64,000 nt of DNA from Coriaria nepalensis (Eukaryota > Streptophyta > Magnoliopsida > Cucurbitales > Coriariaceae), in the NCBI GenBank assembly GCA_027186245.1, contig CP114481.1:22599501-22663500 (forward strand), read 5' to 3'. The notes under the pieces were generated by a model. It saw only the letters and a list, made by a program, of their open reading frames with translations. It was not told the DNA's origin and ran no database searches. Each line of letters opens with the position of its first letter. The first letter of the stretch is position 1. This document shows positions 1 to 13,800 of the stretch, one piece after another. The translations under genes were made by a program, and so were the position numbers.

Positions 1-1257
1 ATAGGCTTTTTAATGCAAAAATAATTCATTGTTGTCTTCAGTAGATTAATTGCAAGTTATGTAAGAAAATAATGTTTGAAGGGCGAAAATAGAATTCGTT
101 CGTATTAATTTAGAATGATTTAATGACTAGAAGAGACTCAGTTACAGGACTTTAAGGCTAAACAAATGCATTGTTGCCTTGAATAAATCAACTGCAAGTT
201 ACGCACGAAAGTCATGTTTAAAGGCTGAATTTCATTCGAAGTGATTTAGAATGATTTACTGACTAAAAGAGACGCAAAAATATGACTTTAAGGCTAAAAA
301 AATGCATAGTTGCCATCAATAGATCAATTGCAAGTTATGCATGAAAGTCGCGTTTTAAATGCTAAAAGAAAATTGGCTCGAAGTGTCTTCAAACAATATC
401 ATGATTGAAAAACTGAGTGATATGCTTTTTAATGCTAAAATAATGCATTGTTGTCTTCAATAGATTAATTACAAGTTATGTAAGAAAATAATGTTTGAAG
501 GGCGAAAATAGAATTCGTTCGTATTCATTTAGAATGATTTAATGACTAGAAGAAACTCAGTGACATGACTTAAAGGCTAAACAAATGCATTGTTGCCTTC
601 AATAGATCAACTGCAAGTTATGCACGAAAGTCATGTTTAAAGGCTGAATTTCGTTCGAAGTGATTTAGAATGATTTACTGACTAAAAGAGACGCAAAAAT
701 ATGACTTTAAGGCTAAAAAAATGCACAGTTGGCACCAATAGATAAATTGCAAGTTATGCATGAAAGTCGCGTTTTAAATACAAAAATAGAATTGGTTCGA
801 AGTGCCTTCAAACAATTTAATGATTGAAAAGACTGAGTGATATGCTTTTTAATGGTAAAATTATACATTGTTGTCTTCAATAGATTAATTATAAGTTATG
901 TAAGAAAAAATGTTTGAAGGGCAAAAATAGAATTCGTTCATATTAATTTAGAATAATTTAATAACTAGAAGAGACTCAGTGACATTACTTTACGGCAAAA
1001 CAAATGCATTGTTGCCTTCAATAGAACAACTGCAAGTTACGCACGAAAGTCATGTTTAAAGGCTGAATTTAGTTTGAAGTGATTTTGAATGATTTACTGA
1101 CTAAAAAATACGCAAAAATATGACTTTAAGGCTAAACAATGCATAGTTGCCATCAATAGATCAATTGCAAGTTATGCATGAAAGTCGCATTTTAAATGCA
1201 AAAAGAGAATTGGTTCGAATTGCCTTCAAACAATTGAATGATTGAAAAGCCTGAGTG
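1..1257 (+). repeat. 3-unit higher-order repeat, copy 1 (EFG)
   Basis: Three 419 bp units that differ from each other but recur as a set. The first begins ATAGGCTTTTTAATGC, the second has the TCATTCGAAG and ATATCATGATTG variants, and the third has AATGGTAAAATTATACATTG and the short GTAAGAAAAAATG. The set repeats at 1258 and at 2934 at near identity. The A palindrome in this block is often broken as TTCGTTCGTATT. Confidence 0.88.
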
Positions 1258-2514
1258 ATATGCTTTTTAATGCAAAAATAATTCATTGTTGTCTTCAGTA
1301 GATTAATTGCAAGTTATGTAAGAAAATAATGTTTGAAGGGCGAAAATAGAATTCGTTCGTATTAATTTAGAATGATTTAATGACTAGAAGAGACTCAGTT
1401 ACAGGACTTTAAGGCTAAACAAATGCATTGTTGCCTTGAATAAATCAACTGCAAGTTACGCACGAAAGTCATGTTTAAAGGCTGAATTTCATTCGAAGTG
1501 ATTTAGAATGATTTACTGACTAAAAGAGACGCAAAAATATGACTTTAAGGCTAAAAAAATGCATAGTTGCCATCAATAGATCAATTGCAAGTTATGCATG
1601 AAAGTCGCGTTTTAAATGCTAAAAGAAAATTGGCTCGAAGTGTCTTCAAACAATATCATGATTGAAAAACTGAGTGATATGCTTTTTAATGCTAAAATAA
1701 TGCATTGTTGTCTTCAATAGATTAATTACAAGTTATGTAAGAAAATAATGTTTGAAGGGCGAAAATAGAATTCGTTCGTATTCATTTAGAATGATTTAAT
1801 GACTAGAAGAAACTCAGTGACATGACTTAAAGGCTAAACAAATGCATTGTTGCCTTCAATAGATCAACTGCAAGTTATGCACGAAAGTCATGTTTAAAGG
1901 CTGAATTTCGTTCGAAGTGATTTAGAATGATTTACTGACTAAAAGAGACGCAAAAATATGACTTTAAGGCTAAAAAAATGCACAGTTGGCACCAATAGAT
2001 AAATTGCAAGTTATGCATGAAAGTCGCGTTTTAAATACAAAAATAGAATTGGTTCGAAGTGCCTTCAAACAATTTAATGATTGAAAAGACTGAGTGATAT
2101 GCTTTTTAATGGTAAAATTATACATTGTTGTCTTCAATAGATTAATTATAAGTTATGTAAGAAAAAATGTTTGAAGGGCAAAAATAGAATTCGTTCATAT
2201 TAATTTAGAATAATTTAATAACTAGAAGAGACTCAGTGACATTACTTTACGGCAAAACAAATGCATTGTTGCCTTCAATAGAACAACTGCAAGTTACGCA
2301 CGAAAGTCATGTTTAAAGGCTGAATTTAGTTTGAAGTGATTTTGAATGATTTACTGACTAAAAAATACGCAAAAATATGACTTTAAGGCTAAACAATGCA
2401 TAGTTGCCATCAATAGATCAATTGCAAGTTATGCATGAAAGTCGCATTTTAAATGCAAAAAGAGAATTGGTTCGAATTGCCTTCAAACAATTGAATGATT
2501 GAAAAGCCTGAGTG
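1258..2514 (+). repeat. 3-unit higher-order repeat, copy 2 (EFG)
   Basis: Repeats 1-1257 with a shift of exactly 1257 bp and very few differences by eye, for example ATATGC in place of ATAGGC at the start. The shared rare variants (ATTATACATTG, GGCACCAATAGATAAATTG, ATACGCAAAAATATG) show that the copy was made as a block. Confidence 0.88.
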
Positions 2515-2933
2515 ATATGCTTTTAAATGCTAAAATAATTCATTGTTGTCTTCAGTAGATTAATTGAAAGTTACGTAAGAAAATAATGTTTGAAGGGCGA
2601 AAATAGAATTCGTTCGTATTAATTTAGAACGATTTAATGACTAGAAGAGACTCAGTTACATGACTTTAAGGCTAAACAAATGCATTGTTGCCTTCAATAG
2701 ATCAACTGCGAATTACGCACGAAAGTCATGTTTAAAGGCTGAATTTGGTTCGAAGTGATTTAGAATGATTTACTGACTAAAAGAGACGCAAAAATATGAC
2801 TTTAAGGCTAAACAATGCATAGTTGCCATCAATAGATCAATTGCAAGTTATGCATGAAAGTCGCATTTTAAATGCAAAAAGAGAATTGGTTCGAATTGCC
2901 TTCAAACAATTGAATGATTGAAAAGCCTGAGTG
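2515..2933 (+). repeat. Single extra unit D between HOR copies
   Basis: A single 419 bp unit, starting ATATGCTTTTAAATGC with TTGAAAGTTACG, that is absent between copies 1 and 2. A close relative follows copy 3 at 4190. The local pattern is therefore EFG, EFG D, EFG D': a 3-unit repeat that became a 4-unit (about 1676 bp) repeat. Confidence 0.8.
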
Positions 2934-4189
2934 ATAGGCTTTTTAATGCAAAAATAATTCATTGTTGTCTTCAGTAGATTAATTGCAAGTTATGTAAGAA
3001 AATAATGTTTGAAGGGCGAAAATAGAATTCGTTCGTATTAATTTAGAATGATTTAATGACTAGAAGAGACTCAGTTACAGGACTTTAAGGCTAAACAAAT
3101 GCATTGTTGCCTTCAATAAATCAACTGCAAGTTACGCACGAAAGTCATGTTTAAAGGCTGAATTTCATTCGAAGTGATTTAGAATGATTTACTGACTAAA
3201 AGAGACGCAAAAATATGACTTTAAGGCTAAAAAAATGCATAGTTGCCATCAATAGATCAATTGCAAGTTATGCATGAAAGTCGCGTTTTAAATGCTAAAA
3301 GAAAATTGGCTCGAAGTGTCTTCAAACAATATCATGATTGAAAAACTGAGTGATATGCTTTTTAATGCTAAAATAATGCATTGTTGTCTTCAATAGATTA
3401 ATTACAAGTTATGTAAGAAAATAATGTTTGAAGGGCGAAAATAGAATTCGTTCGTATTCATTTAGAATGATTTAATGACTAGAAGAAACTCAGTGACATG
3501 ACTTAAAGGCTAAACAAATGCATTGTTGCCTTCAATGGATCAACTGCAAGTTATGCACGAAGTCATGTTTAAAGGCTGAATTTCGTTCGATGTGATTTAG
3601 AATGATTTACTGACTAAAAGAGACGCAAAAATATGACTTTAAGGCTAAAAAAATGCACAGTTGGCACCAATAGATAAATTGCAAGTTATGCATGAAAGTC
3701 GCGTTTTAAATACAAAAATAGAATTGGTTCGAAGTGCCTTCAAACAATTTAATGATTGAAAAGACTGAGTGATATGCTTTTTAATGGTAAAATTATACAT
3801 TGTTGTCTTCAATAGATTAATTATAAGTTATGTAAGAAAAAATGTTTGAAGGGCAAAAATAGAATTCGTTCAAATTAATTTAGAATAATTTAATAACTAG
3901 AAGAGACTCAGTGACATTACTTTACGGCAAAACAAATGCATTGTTGCCTTCAATAGAACAACTGCAAGTTACGCACGAAAGTCATGTTTAAAGGCTGAAT
4001 TTAGTTTGAAGTGATTTTGAATGATTTACTGACTAAAAAATACGCAAAAATATGACTTTAAGGCTAAACAATGCATAGTTGCCATCAATAGATCAATTGC
4101 AAGTTATGCATGAAAGTCGCATTTTAAATGCAAAAAGAGAATTGGTTCGAATTGCCTTCAAACAATTGAATGATTGAAAAGCCTGAGTG
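2934..4189 (+). repeat. 3-unit higher-order repeat, copy 3 (EFG)
   Basis: Begins ATAGGCTTTTTAATGC exactly as at position 1, and matches copies 1 and 2 throughout with isolated changes such as CAATGGATCAAC and a one-base loss in GCACGAAGTCATG near 3558. Its length is about 1256 bp. The shared ATAGGC start suggests it is closer to the array segment left of the window than to copy 2. Confidence 0.86.
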
Positions 4190-4608
4190 ATATGCTTTTA
4201 AATGCTAAAATAATTCATTGTTGTCTTCAGTAGATTAATTGAAAGTTACGTAAGAAAATAATGTTTGAAGGGCGAAAATAGAATTCGTTCGTATTAATTT
4301 AGAATGATTTAATGACTAGAAGAGACTCAGTTACATGACTTTAAGGCTAAACAAATGCATTGTTGCCTTCAATAGATCAACTGCGAATTACGCACGAAAG
4401 TCATGTTTAAAGGCTGAATTTGGTTCGAAGTGATTTAGAATGATTTACTGACTAAAAGAGACGCAAAAATATGACTTTAAGGCTAAAAAATGCATAGTTG
4501 CCATCAATAGATCAATTGCAAGTTATGCATGAAAGTCGCGTTTTAAATGCCAAAAGAGAATTGATTCGAAGTGCCTTCAAACAATTTAATGGTTGAAAAC
4601 ACTGAGTG
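4190..4608 (+). repeat. Unit D' closing the 4-unit repeat
   Basis: Matches the D unit at 2515 through its A and B parts (TTGAAAGTTACG, CTGCGAATTACG, AATTTGGTTCG). It then diverges in C, which reads GCGTTTTAAATGCC and TTGATTCGAAG. The C part marks the right edge of this higher-order block. Confidence 0.78.
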
Positions 4609-5034
4609 ATATGCTTTTTAATGGTAAAATAATTCGTTGTTGTCTTCAATAGAGTAATTACAAGTTATGTATGAAAATAATGTTTGAAGGGCGAAAATGG
4701 AATTCGTTCGAATTAATTTAGAATGATTTAATGACTAGAAGAGACTCAATAACATGACTTTAAGGCTAAACAAATGCATTGTTGCTTTCAGAAGATCAAC
4801 TGCAGGTTACGCACGAAAGTCAGGTTTAAAGGCCGAATTTCGTTCGAAGTGATTTAGAATGATTTACTGACTAAAAGAGACGCAAAAATATGACTTTAAG
4901 GCTAAAAAAATACATAGTTGCCATCAATAGATCAATCGCAAGTTATGCATGAAAGTCGCGTTTTAAATGCAAAAAGAGAATTCGTTCGAAGTGCCTTCAA
5001 ACAATTTAATTATTGAAAAGACTGAGTGATGTGC
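4609..5034 (+). repeat. Unordered satellite unit between HOR blocks
   Basis: One unit with GTTGCTTTCAGAAGATCAAC and CTGCAGGTTACG variants that recur at about 10.2 kb and not in the adjoining blocks. It separates the 4-unit repeat on the left from the 5-unit repeat on the right. No non-satellite sequence is present. Confidence 0.75.
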
Positions 5035-7130
5035 TTTTTAATGGTAAAATAATGCATTGTTGTCTTCAATAGATTAATTACAAGTTATGTAAGAAAATAA
5101 TGTTTGAAGGGCAAAAATAGAATTCGTTCGAATTAATTTAGAATGATTGAATGACTGGAAAAGACTAAGTGACATGACTTTAAGGCTAAACAAATGCATT
5201 GTTGCTTATAATAGATCAACTGCAAGTTATGCACGAAAGTCATATTTAAAGGCCGAATTTCGTTCGAAGTGATTTAGAATGATTTACTGACTAAAAGAGA
5301 CGAAAAAATATGACATTAAGGCTAGAAAATGCATAGTTGCCATCAATAGATCAATTGCAAGTTATGCATGAGAGTCGCGTTTTAAACGCAAAAAGAGAAT
5401 TGGTTCGAAGTGCCTTCAAACAGTTTAATGGTTGAAAAGACTGAGTGATATACTTTTTAATGGTAAAATTATACATTGTTGTCTTCAATAGATTAATTAC
5501 AAGTTATGTAAGAAAAAATGTTTGAAGGGCAAAAATAGAATTCATTCGAATTAATTTAGAATGATTTAATGACTAGAAGAGACTCAATGACATTGACTTT
5601 AAGGCAAAACAAATGCATTGTTGCCTACAATAGATCAACTGCAAGTTACGCACGAAAGTCATGTTTAAAGGCTGAATTTCGTTCAAAGTGATTTAGAATG
5701 ATTTACTGACTAAAAGAGACGCAAAAATATGACTTTAAGGCTAAAATAATGCATAGTTGCCATCTATAGATCAATTGCAAGTTATGCATGAAAGTCGCGT
5801 TTTAAATGCAAAAAGAGAATTGGTTCGACGTGCCTTCAAACAATTTAATGGTCGAAAAGACTGAGTGATGTTCTTTTTAATGGTAAAATAATTCATTGTT
5901 GTCTTGAATAGATTAATTACAAGTTATGTAAGAAAATAATGTTTGAAGGGCAAAAATAGAATTCATTCGAATTAATTTAGAATGATTTAATGACTAGAAG
6001 AGACTCAATGACATTGACTTTAAAGCTAAACCAATGCATTGTTGCCTTCAATAGATCAACTGCAAGTTATGCACGAAAGTCACGTTTAAAGGCTGAATTT
6101 CGTTCGAAGTGATTCAAAATGATTTACAGACTAAAAGAGACGCAAAAATATGATTTTAAGGCTAAAAAATGCATAGTTGCCATCAATAGATCAATTGCAA
6201 GTTATGCATGAGAGTCGCGTTTTAAAAGCAAAAAGAGAATTGATTCGAAGTGCCTTCAAACAATTTAATGGTTGAAAAGACTGAGTGAATGCTTTTTAAT
6301 GGTAAAATAATTCATTGTTGTCATCAATAGATTAATTACAACTTATGTAAGAAAATAATGTTCGAAGGGCAAAAATAGAATTCGTTCGAATTAATTTAGA
6401 ATGATTTAATGACTGGAAAAGACACAGTGACATGACTTTAAGGCTAAATAAATGCATTGTTGCTTATAATAGATCAACTGCAAGTTATGCACGAAAGTCA
6501 TATTTAAAGGCCGAATTTCGTTCGAAGTGATTTAGAATGATTTACTGACTAAAAGAGACGCAAAAATATGACTTTAAGGCTAAAAAATGCATAGTTGCCA
6601 TCAATAGATCAATTGCAAGTTATGCATGAGAGTCGCGTTTTAAAAGCAAAAAGAGAATTGATTCGAAGTGCCTTCAAACAATTTAATGGTTGAAAAGACT
6701 GAGTGAATGCTTTTTAATGGTAAAATAATTCATTGTTGTCATCAATAGATTAATTACAACTTATGTAAGAAAATAATGTTTGAAGGGCAAAACTAGAATT
6801 CGTTCAAATTAATTTAGAATGATTTAATGACTAGAAGAGACTCAGTGACATTACTTTAAGGCAAAACAAATGCATTGTTGCCTATAATAGATCAACTGCA
6901 AGTTACGCACGAAAGTCATGTTTAAAGGCTGAATTTCGTTCAAAGTGATTTAGAATGATTTACTGACTAAAAGAGACGCAAAAATATGACTTTAAGGCTA
7001 AAATAATGCATAGTTGCCATCTATAGATCAATTGCAAGTTATGCATGAAAGTCGCGTTTTAAATGCAAAAAGAGAATTCGTTCGAAGTGCCTTCAAACAA
7101 TTTAATGATTGAAAAGACTGAGTGATATGC
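5035..7130 (+). repeat. 5-unit higher-order repeat, copy 1 (2096 bp)
   Basis: The rare variant CGAAAAAATATGACATTAAGG lies at 5301, 7397 and 9493, two steps of exactly 2096 bp (5 x 419.2). Within the block, GTCGAAAAGACTGAGTGATG, GAATGATTGAATGACTGG and the shortened GAGTGAATGC recur in the same order in copy 2. Two adjacent units inside the block are near duplicates (TTGATTCGAAG with TTGTCATCAATAG). Boundaries are set to about +/-50 bp. Confidence 0.87.
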
Positions 7131-9226
7131 TTTTTAATGCTAAAATAATGCATTGTTGTCTTCAATAGATTAATTAAAAGTTATGTAAGAAAATAATGTT
7201 TGAAGGGCAAAAATAGAATTCGTTCGAATTAATTTAGAATGATTGAATGACTGGAAAAGACTAAGTGACATGACTTTAAGGCTAAACAAATGCATTGTTG
7301 CTTATAATAGATCAACTGCAAGTTATGCACGAAAGTCATATTTAAAGGCCGAATTTCGTTCGAAGTGATTTAGAATGATTTACTGACTAAAAGAGACGAA
7401 AAAATATGACATTAAGGCTAGAAAATGCATAGTTGCCATCAATAGATCAATTGCAAGTTATGCATGAGAGTCGCGTTTTAAACGCAAAAAGAGAATTGGT
7501 TCGAAGTGCCTTCAAACAGTTTAATGGTTGAAAAGACTGAGTGATATACTTTTTAATGGTAAAATTATACATTGTTGTCTTCAATAGATTAATTACAAGT
7601 TATGTAAGAAAAAATGTTTGAAGGGCAAAAATAGAATTCATTCGAATTAATTTAGAATGATTTAATGACTAGAAGAGACTCAATGACATTGACTTTAAGG
7701 CAAAACAAATGCATTGTTGCCTACAATAGATCAACTGCAAGTTACGCACGAAAGTCATGTTTAAAGGCTGAATTTCGTTCAAAGTGATTTAGAATGATTT
7801 ACTGACTAAAAGAGACGCAAAAATATGACTTTAAGGCTAAAATAATGCATAGTTGCCATCTATAGATCAATTGCAAGTTATGCATGAAAGTCGCGTTTTA
7901 AATGCAAAAAGAGAATTGGTTCGACGTGCCTTCAAACAATTTAATGGTCGAAAAGACTGAGTGATGTTCTTTTTAATGGTAAAATAATTCATTGTTGTCT
8001 TGAATAGATTAATTACAAGTTATGTAAGAAAATAATGTTTGAAGGGCAAAAATAGAATTCATTCGAATTAATTTAGAATGATTTAATGACTAGAAGAGAC
8101 TCAATGACATTGACTTTAAAGCTAAACCAATGCATTGTTGCCTTCAATAGATCAACTGCAAGTTATGCACGAAAGTCACGTTTAAAGGCTGAATTTCGTT
8201 CGAAGTGATTCAAAATGATTTACAGACTAAAAGAGACGCAAAAATATGATTTTAAGGCTAAAAAATGCATAGTTGCCATCAATAGATCAATTGCAAGTTA
8301 TGCATGAGAGTCGCGTTTTAAAAGCAAAAAGAGAATTGATTCGAAGTGCCTTCAAACAATTTAATGGTTGAAAAGACTGAGTGAATGCTTTTTAATGGTA
8401 AAATAATTCATTGTTGTCATCAATAGATTAATTACAACTTATGTAAGAAAATAATGTTCGAAGGGCAAAAATAGAATTCGTTCGAATTAATTTAGAATGA
8501 TTTAATGACTGGAAAAGACACAGTGACATGACTTTAAGGCTAAATAAATGCATTGTTGCTTATAATAGATCAACTGCAAGTTATGCACGAAAGTCATATT
8601 TAAAGGCCGAATTTCGTTCGAAGTGATTTAGAATGATTTACTGACTAAAAGAGACGCAAAAATATGACTTTAAGGCTAAAAAATGCATAGTTGCCATCAA
8701 TAGATCAATTGCAAGTTATGCATGAGAGTCGCGTTTTAAAAGCAAAAAGAGAATTGATTCGAAGTGCCTTCAAACAATTTAATGGTTGAAAAGACTGAGT
8801 GAATGCTTTTTAATGGTAAAATAATTCATTGTTGTCATCAATAGATTAATTACAACTTATGTAAGAAAATAATGTTTGAAGGGCAAAACTAGAATTCGTT
8901 CAAATTAATTTAGAATGATTTAATGACTAGAAGAGACTCAGTGACATTACTTTAAGGCAAAACAAATGCATTGTTGCCTATAATAGATCAACTGCAAGTT
9001 ACGCACGAAAGTCATGTTTAAAGGCTGAATTTCGTTCAAAGTGATTTAGAATGATTTACTGACTAAAAGAGACGCAAAAATATGACTTTAAGGCTAAAAT
9101 AATGCATAGTTGCCATCTATAGATCAATTGCAAGTTATGCATGAAAGTCGCGTTTTAAATGCAAAAAGAGAATTCGTTCGAAGTGCCTTCAAACAATTTA
9201 ATGATTGAAAAGACTGAGTGATATGC
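7131..9226 (+). repeat. 5-unit higher-order repeat, copy 2 (2096 bp)
   Basis: Follows copy 1 at near identity over all five units. The last unit has TTAATTAAAAG where copy 1 starts with TTAATTACAAG. The match continues for a little under one more unit to about 9590, so a third copy begins and then breaks off. Confidence 0.87.
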
Positions 9227-9590
9227 TTTTTAATGCTAAAATAATGCATTGTTGTCTTCAATAGATTAATTAAAAGTTATGTAAGAAAATAATGTTTGAA
9301 GGGCAAAAATAGAATTCGTTCGAATTAATTTAGAATGATTGAATGACTGGAAAAGACTAAGTGACATGACTTTAAGGCTAAACAAATGCATTGTTGCTTA
9401 TAATAGATCAACTGCAAGTTATGCACGAAAGTCATATTTAAAGGCCGAATTTCGTTCGAAGTGATTTAGAATGATTTACTGACTAAAAGAGACGAAAAAA
9501 TATGACATTAAGGCTAGAAAATGCATAGTTGCCATCAATAGATCAATTGCAAGTTATGCATGAGAGTCGCGTTTTAAAAGCAAAAAGAGA
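9227..9590 (+). repeat. Truncated third copy of the 5-unit repeat
   Basis: Matches the first unit of the 5-unit block, including the GATTGAATGACTGG and GACATTAAGGCTAG variants. It switches type near 9580, where C reads TTTTAAAAGC instead of TTTTAAACGC and the following unit has AATTACTAGAAG. The switch marks a recombination junction between array types. Confidence 0.72.
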
Positions 9591-12500
9591 ATTGGTTCGA
9601 AGTGCCTTCAAACAATTTAATGGTTGAAAAGACTGAGTGATATACTTTTTAATGGTAAAATTATACATTGTTGTCTTCAATAGATTAATTACAAGTTATG
9701 TAAGAAAAAATGTTTGAAGGGCAAAAATAGAATTCGTTCAAATTAATTTAGAATGATTTAATTACTAGAAGAGACTCAGTGACATTACTTTAAGGAAAAA
9801 CAAATGCATTGTTGCCTATAATAGATCAACTGCAAGTTACGCACGAAAGTCATGTTTAAAGGCTGAATTTCGTTCAAAGTGATTTAGAATGATTTACTGA
9901 CTAAAAGAGACGCAAAAATATGACTTTAAGGCTAAAAAATGCATAGTTGCCATCAATAGATCAATTGCAAGTTATGCATGAAAGTCGCATTTTAAATGCA
10001 AAAAGAGAATTGGTTCGAAGTGCCTTCAAACAATTTCATGATTGAAAAACAGAGTGATATGCTTTTTAATGCTAAAATAATGCATTGTCGTCTTCAATAG
10101 ATTAATTACAAGTTATGTATGAAAATAATGTTTAAAGGGCAAAAATAGAATTCGTTCGAATTAATTTAGAATGATTTAATGACTAGAAGAGACTCAATGA
10201 CATGACTTTAAGGCTAAACAAATGCATTGTTGCTTTCAGAAGATCAACTGCAGGTTACGCACAAAAGTCAGGTTTAAAGGCCGAATTTCGTTCGAAGAGA
10301 TTTAGAATGATTTACTGACTAAAAGAGACGCAAAAATATGACTTTAAGGCTAAAAAAATACATAGTTGCCATCAATAGATCAATTGCAAGTTACGGATGA
10401 AAGTCGCGTTTTAAATGCAAAAAGAGAATTCGTTCGAAGTGCCTTCAAACAATTTAATGATTGAAAAGACTGAGTGATGTGCTTTTTAATGGTAAAATAA
10501 TGCATTGTTGTCTTCAATAGATTAATTACAAGTTATGTAAGAAAAGAATGTTTGAAGGGCAAAAATAGAATTCATTCGAATTAATTTAGAATGATTTAAT
10601 GACTAGAAGAGACTCAATGACATTGACTTGAAGGCTAAACAAATGCATTGTTGCCTTCAATAGATGAACTGCAAGTTACGCACGAAAGTCATGTTTAAAG
10701 GCTGAATTTCGTTCGAAGTGATCCAAAATGATTTACAGACTAAAAGAGACGCAAAAATATGATTTTAAGGCTAAAAAGATGCATAGTTGCCATCAATAGA
10801 TCAATTGCAAGTTATGCATGAGAGTCGCGTTTTAAATGCAAAAAGAGAATTGGTTCGAAGTGCCTTCCAACAATTTAATGGTCGAAAAGACTGAGTGATG
10901 TTCTTTTTAATGGTAAAATAATTCATTGTTGTCTTGAATAGATTAATTACAAGTTATGTAAGAAAATAATGTTTGAAGGGCGAAAATAGAATTCGTTCGT
11001 ATTAATTTAGAATGATTTAATGACTAGAAGAAACTCAGTGACATGACTTAAAGGCTAAACAAATGCATTGTTGCCTTCAATAGATCAACTGCAAGTTATG
11101 CACGAAAGTCATGTTTAAAGGCTGAATTTCGTTCGAAGTGATTTAGAATGATTTACTGACTAAAAGAGACGCAAAAATATGACTTTAAGGCTAAAAAAAT
11201 GCACAGTTGGCACCAATAGATAAATTGCAAGTTATGCATGAAAGTCGCGTTTTAAATACAAAAATAGAATTGGTCCGAAGTGCCTTCAAACAATTTAATG
11301 ATTGAAAAGACTGAGTGATATGCTTTTTAATGCTAAAATAATGCATTGTTGTCTTCAATAGATTAACTACAAGTTATGTAGGAAAATAATGTTTGAAGGG
11401 CGAAAATAGAATTCGTTCGAATTAATTTAGAATGATTTAATGACTAGAAGAGACTTAGTGACATGACTTTAAGGCTAAACAAATGCATTGTTGCCTTCAA
11501 TAGATCAACTGCAAGTTATGGACGAAAGTCATATTTAAAGGCCGAATTTCGTTCGAAGTGATTTAGAATGATTTACTGACTAAAAGAGACGCAAAAATAT
11601 GACTTTAAGGCTAAAAAATGCATAGTTGCCATCAATAGATCAATTGCAAGTTATGCATGAAAGTCGCATTTTAAATGCAAAAAGAGAATTGGTTCGAAGT
11701 GCCTTCAAACAATTTCATGATTGAAAAGACTGAGTGATATGTTTTTTAATGGTAAAATAATTCATTGTTGTCTTCAATAGATTAATTACAAGTTATGTAA
11801 GAAAATAATGTTTGAAGGGCAAAAATGGAATTCGTTCGAATTAATTTAGAATGATTTAACGACTAGAAGAGACTCAGTGACATGACTTTAAGGCTAAACA
11901 AACGCATTGTTGCCTTAAATAGATTAACTGCAAGTTATGCACAAAAGTCATGTTTAAAGGCCGAATTTCATTCGAAGTGATTTAGAATGATTTACTGACT
12001 AAAAGAGACGCAAAAATATGACATTAAGGCTAAAAAATGCATAGTTGCCATCAATAGATCAATTAGAAGTTATGCATGAAAGTCGCGTTTTAAAAGCAAA
12101 AAGAGAATTGGTTCGAAGTGCCTTCAAACAATTTAATGATTGAAAAGAATGAGTGATATGCTTTTTAATGCTAAAATAATGCATTGTTGTCTTCAAAAGA
12201 TTAATTACAGGTTATGTAAGAAAATATTGTTTGATGGGCGAAAATAGAATTCGTTCGAATTAATTTAGAATGATTTAATGACTGGAAAAGACTAAGTGAC
12301 ATGACTTTAAGGCTAAACAAATGCATTGTTGCTTATAATAGATCAACTGCAAGTTATGCACGAAAGTCATATTTAAAGGCCGAATTTCGTTCGAAGTGAT
12401 TTAGAATGATTTACTGACTAAAAGAGACGAAAAAATATGACATTAAGGCTAGAAAATGCATAGTTGCCATCTATAGATCAATTGCAAGTTATGCATGAGA

Positions 12501-13120
12501 GTCGCGTTTTAAAAGCAAAAAGAGAATTGGTTCGAAGTGCCTTCAAACAATTTAATGGTTGAAAAGACTGAGTGATATACTTTTTAATGGTAAAATTATA
12601 CATTGTTGTCTTCAATAGATTAATTACAAGTTATGTAAGAAAAAATGTTTGAAGGGCAAAAATAGAATTCGTTCAAATTAATTTAGAATGATTTAATTAC
12701 TAGAAGAGACTCAGTGACATTACTTTAAGGAAAAACAAATGCATTGTTGCCTATAATAGATCAACTGCAAGTTACGCACGAAAGTCATGTTTAAAGGCTG
12801 AATTTCGTTCAAAGTGATTTAGAATGATTTACTGACTAAAAGAGACGCAAAAATATGACTTTAAGGCTAAAAAATGCATAGTTGCCATCAATAGATCAAT
12901 TGCAAGTTATGCATGAAAGTCGCATTTTAAATGCAAAAAGAGAATTGGTTCGAAGTGCCTTCAAACAATTTCATGATTGAAAAACAGAGTGATATGCTTT
13001 TTAATGCTAAAATAATGCATTGTCGTCTTCAATAGATTAATTACAAGTTATGTATGAAAATAATGTTTAAAGGGCAAAAATAGAATTCGTTCGAATTAAT
13101 TTAGAATGATTTAATGACTA
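9591..13120 (+). repeat. 7-unit duplication (about 2935 bp shift)
   Basis: CGAAAAAATATGACATTAAGG recurs at 9493 and 12428, and ATTGTCGTCTTC recurs near 10083 and 13018, both with a 2935 bp shift (7 x 419.3). The second copy covers only about 12430-13100 before the register changes. The intervening units are individually distinct, for example GGTCCGAAG near 11272 and AACGACTAGAAG near 11858. Confidence 0.75.
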
Positions 13121-13800
13121 GAAGAAACTCAGTGACATGACTTAAAGGCTAAACAAATGCATTGTTGCCTTCAATAGATCAACTGCAAGTTATGCACGAA
13201 AGTCATGTTTAAAGGCTGAATTTCGTTCGAAGTGATTTAGAATGATTTACTGACTAAAAGAGACGCAAAAATATGACTTTAAGGCTAAAAAAATGCACAG
13301 TTGGCACCAATAGATAAATTGCAAGTTATGCATGAAAGTCGCGTTTTAAATACAAAAATAGAATTGGTCCGAAGTGCCTTCAAACAATTTAATGATTGAA
13401 AAGACTGAGTGATATGCTTTTTAATGCTAAAATAATGCATTGTTGTCTTCAATAGATTAACTACAAGTTATGTAGGAAAATAATGTTTGAAGGGCGAAAA
13501 TAGAATTCGTTCGAATTAATTTAGAATGATTTAATGACTAGAAGAGACTTAGTGACATGACTTTAAGGCTAAACAAATGCATTGTTGCCTTCAATAGATC
13601 AACTGCAAGTTATGGACGAAAGTCATATTTAAAGGCCGAATTTCGTTCGAAGTGATTTAGAATGATTTACTGACTAAAAGAGACGCAAAAATATGACTTT
13701 AAGGCTAAAAAATGCATAGTTGCCATCAATAGATCAATTGCAAGTTATGCATGAAAGTCGCATTTTAAATGCAAAAAGAGAATTGGTTCGAAGTGCCTTC
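13120..13800 (+). repeat. Copy of 11025-11705 (2095 bp shift)
   Basis: From GACTAGAAGAAACTCAG onwards the sequence follows the segment starting near 11025, including the TTGGCACCAATAGATAAATTG and GGTCCGAAG variants. The shift is 2095 bp, five units. The register change from 2935 to 2095 bp within one A subunit shows an exchange junction near 13100. Confidence 0.72.
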
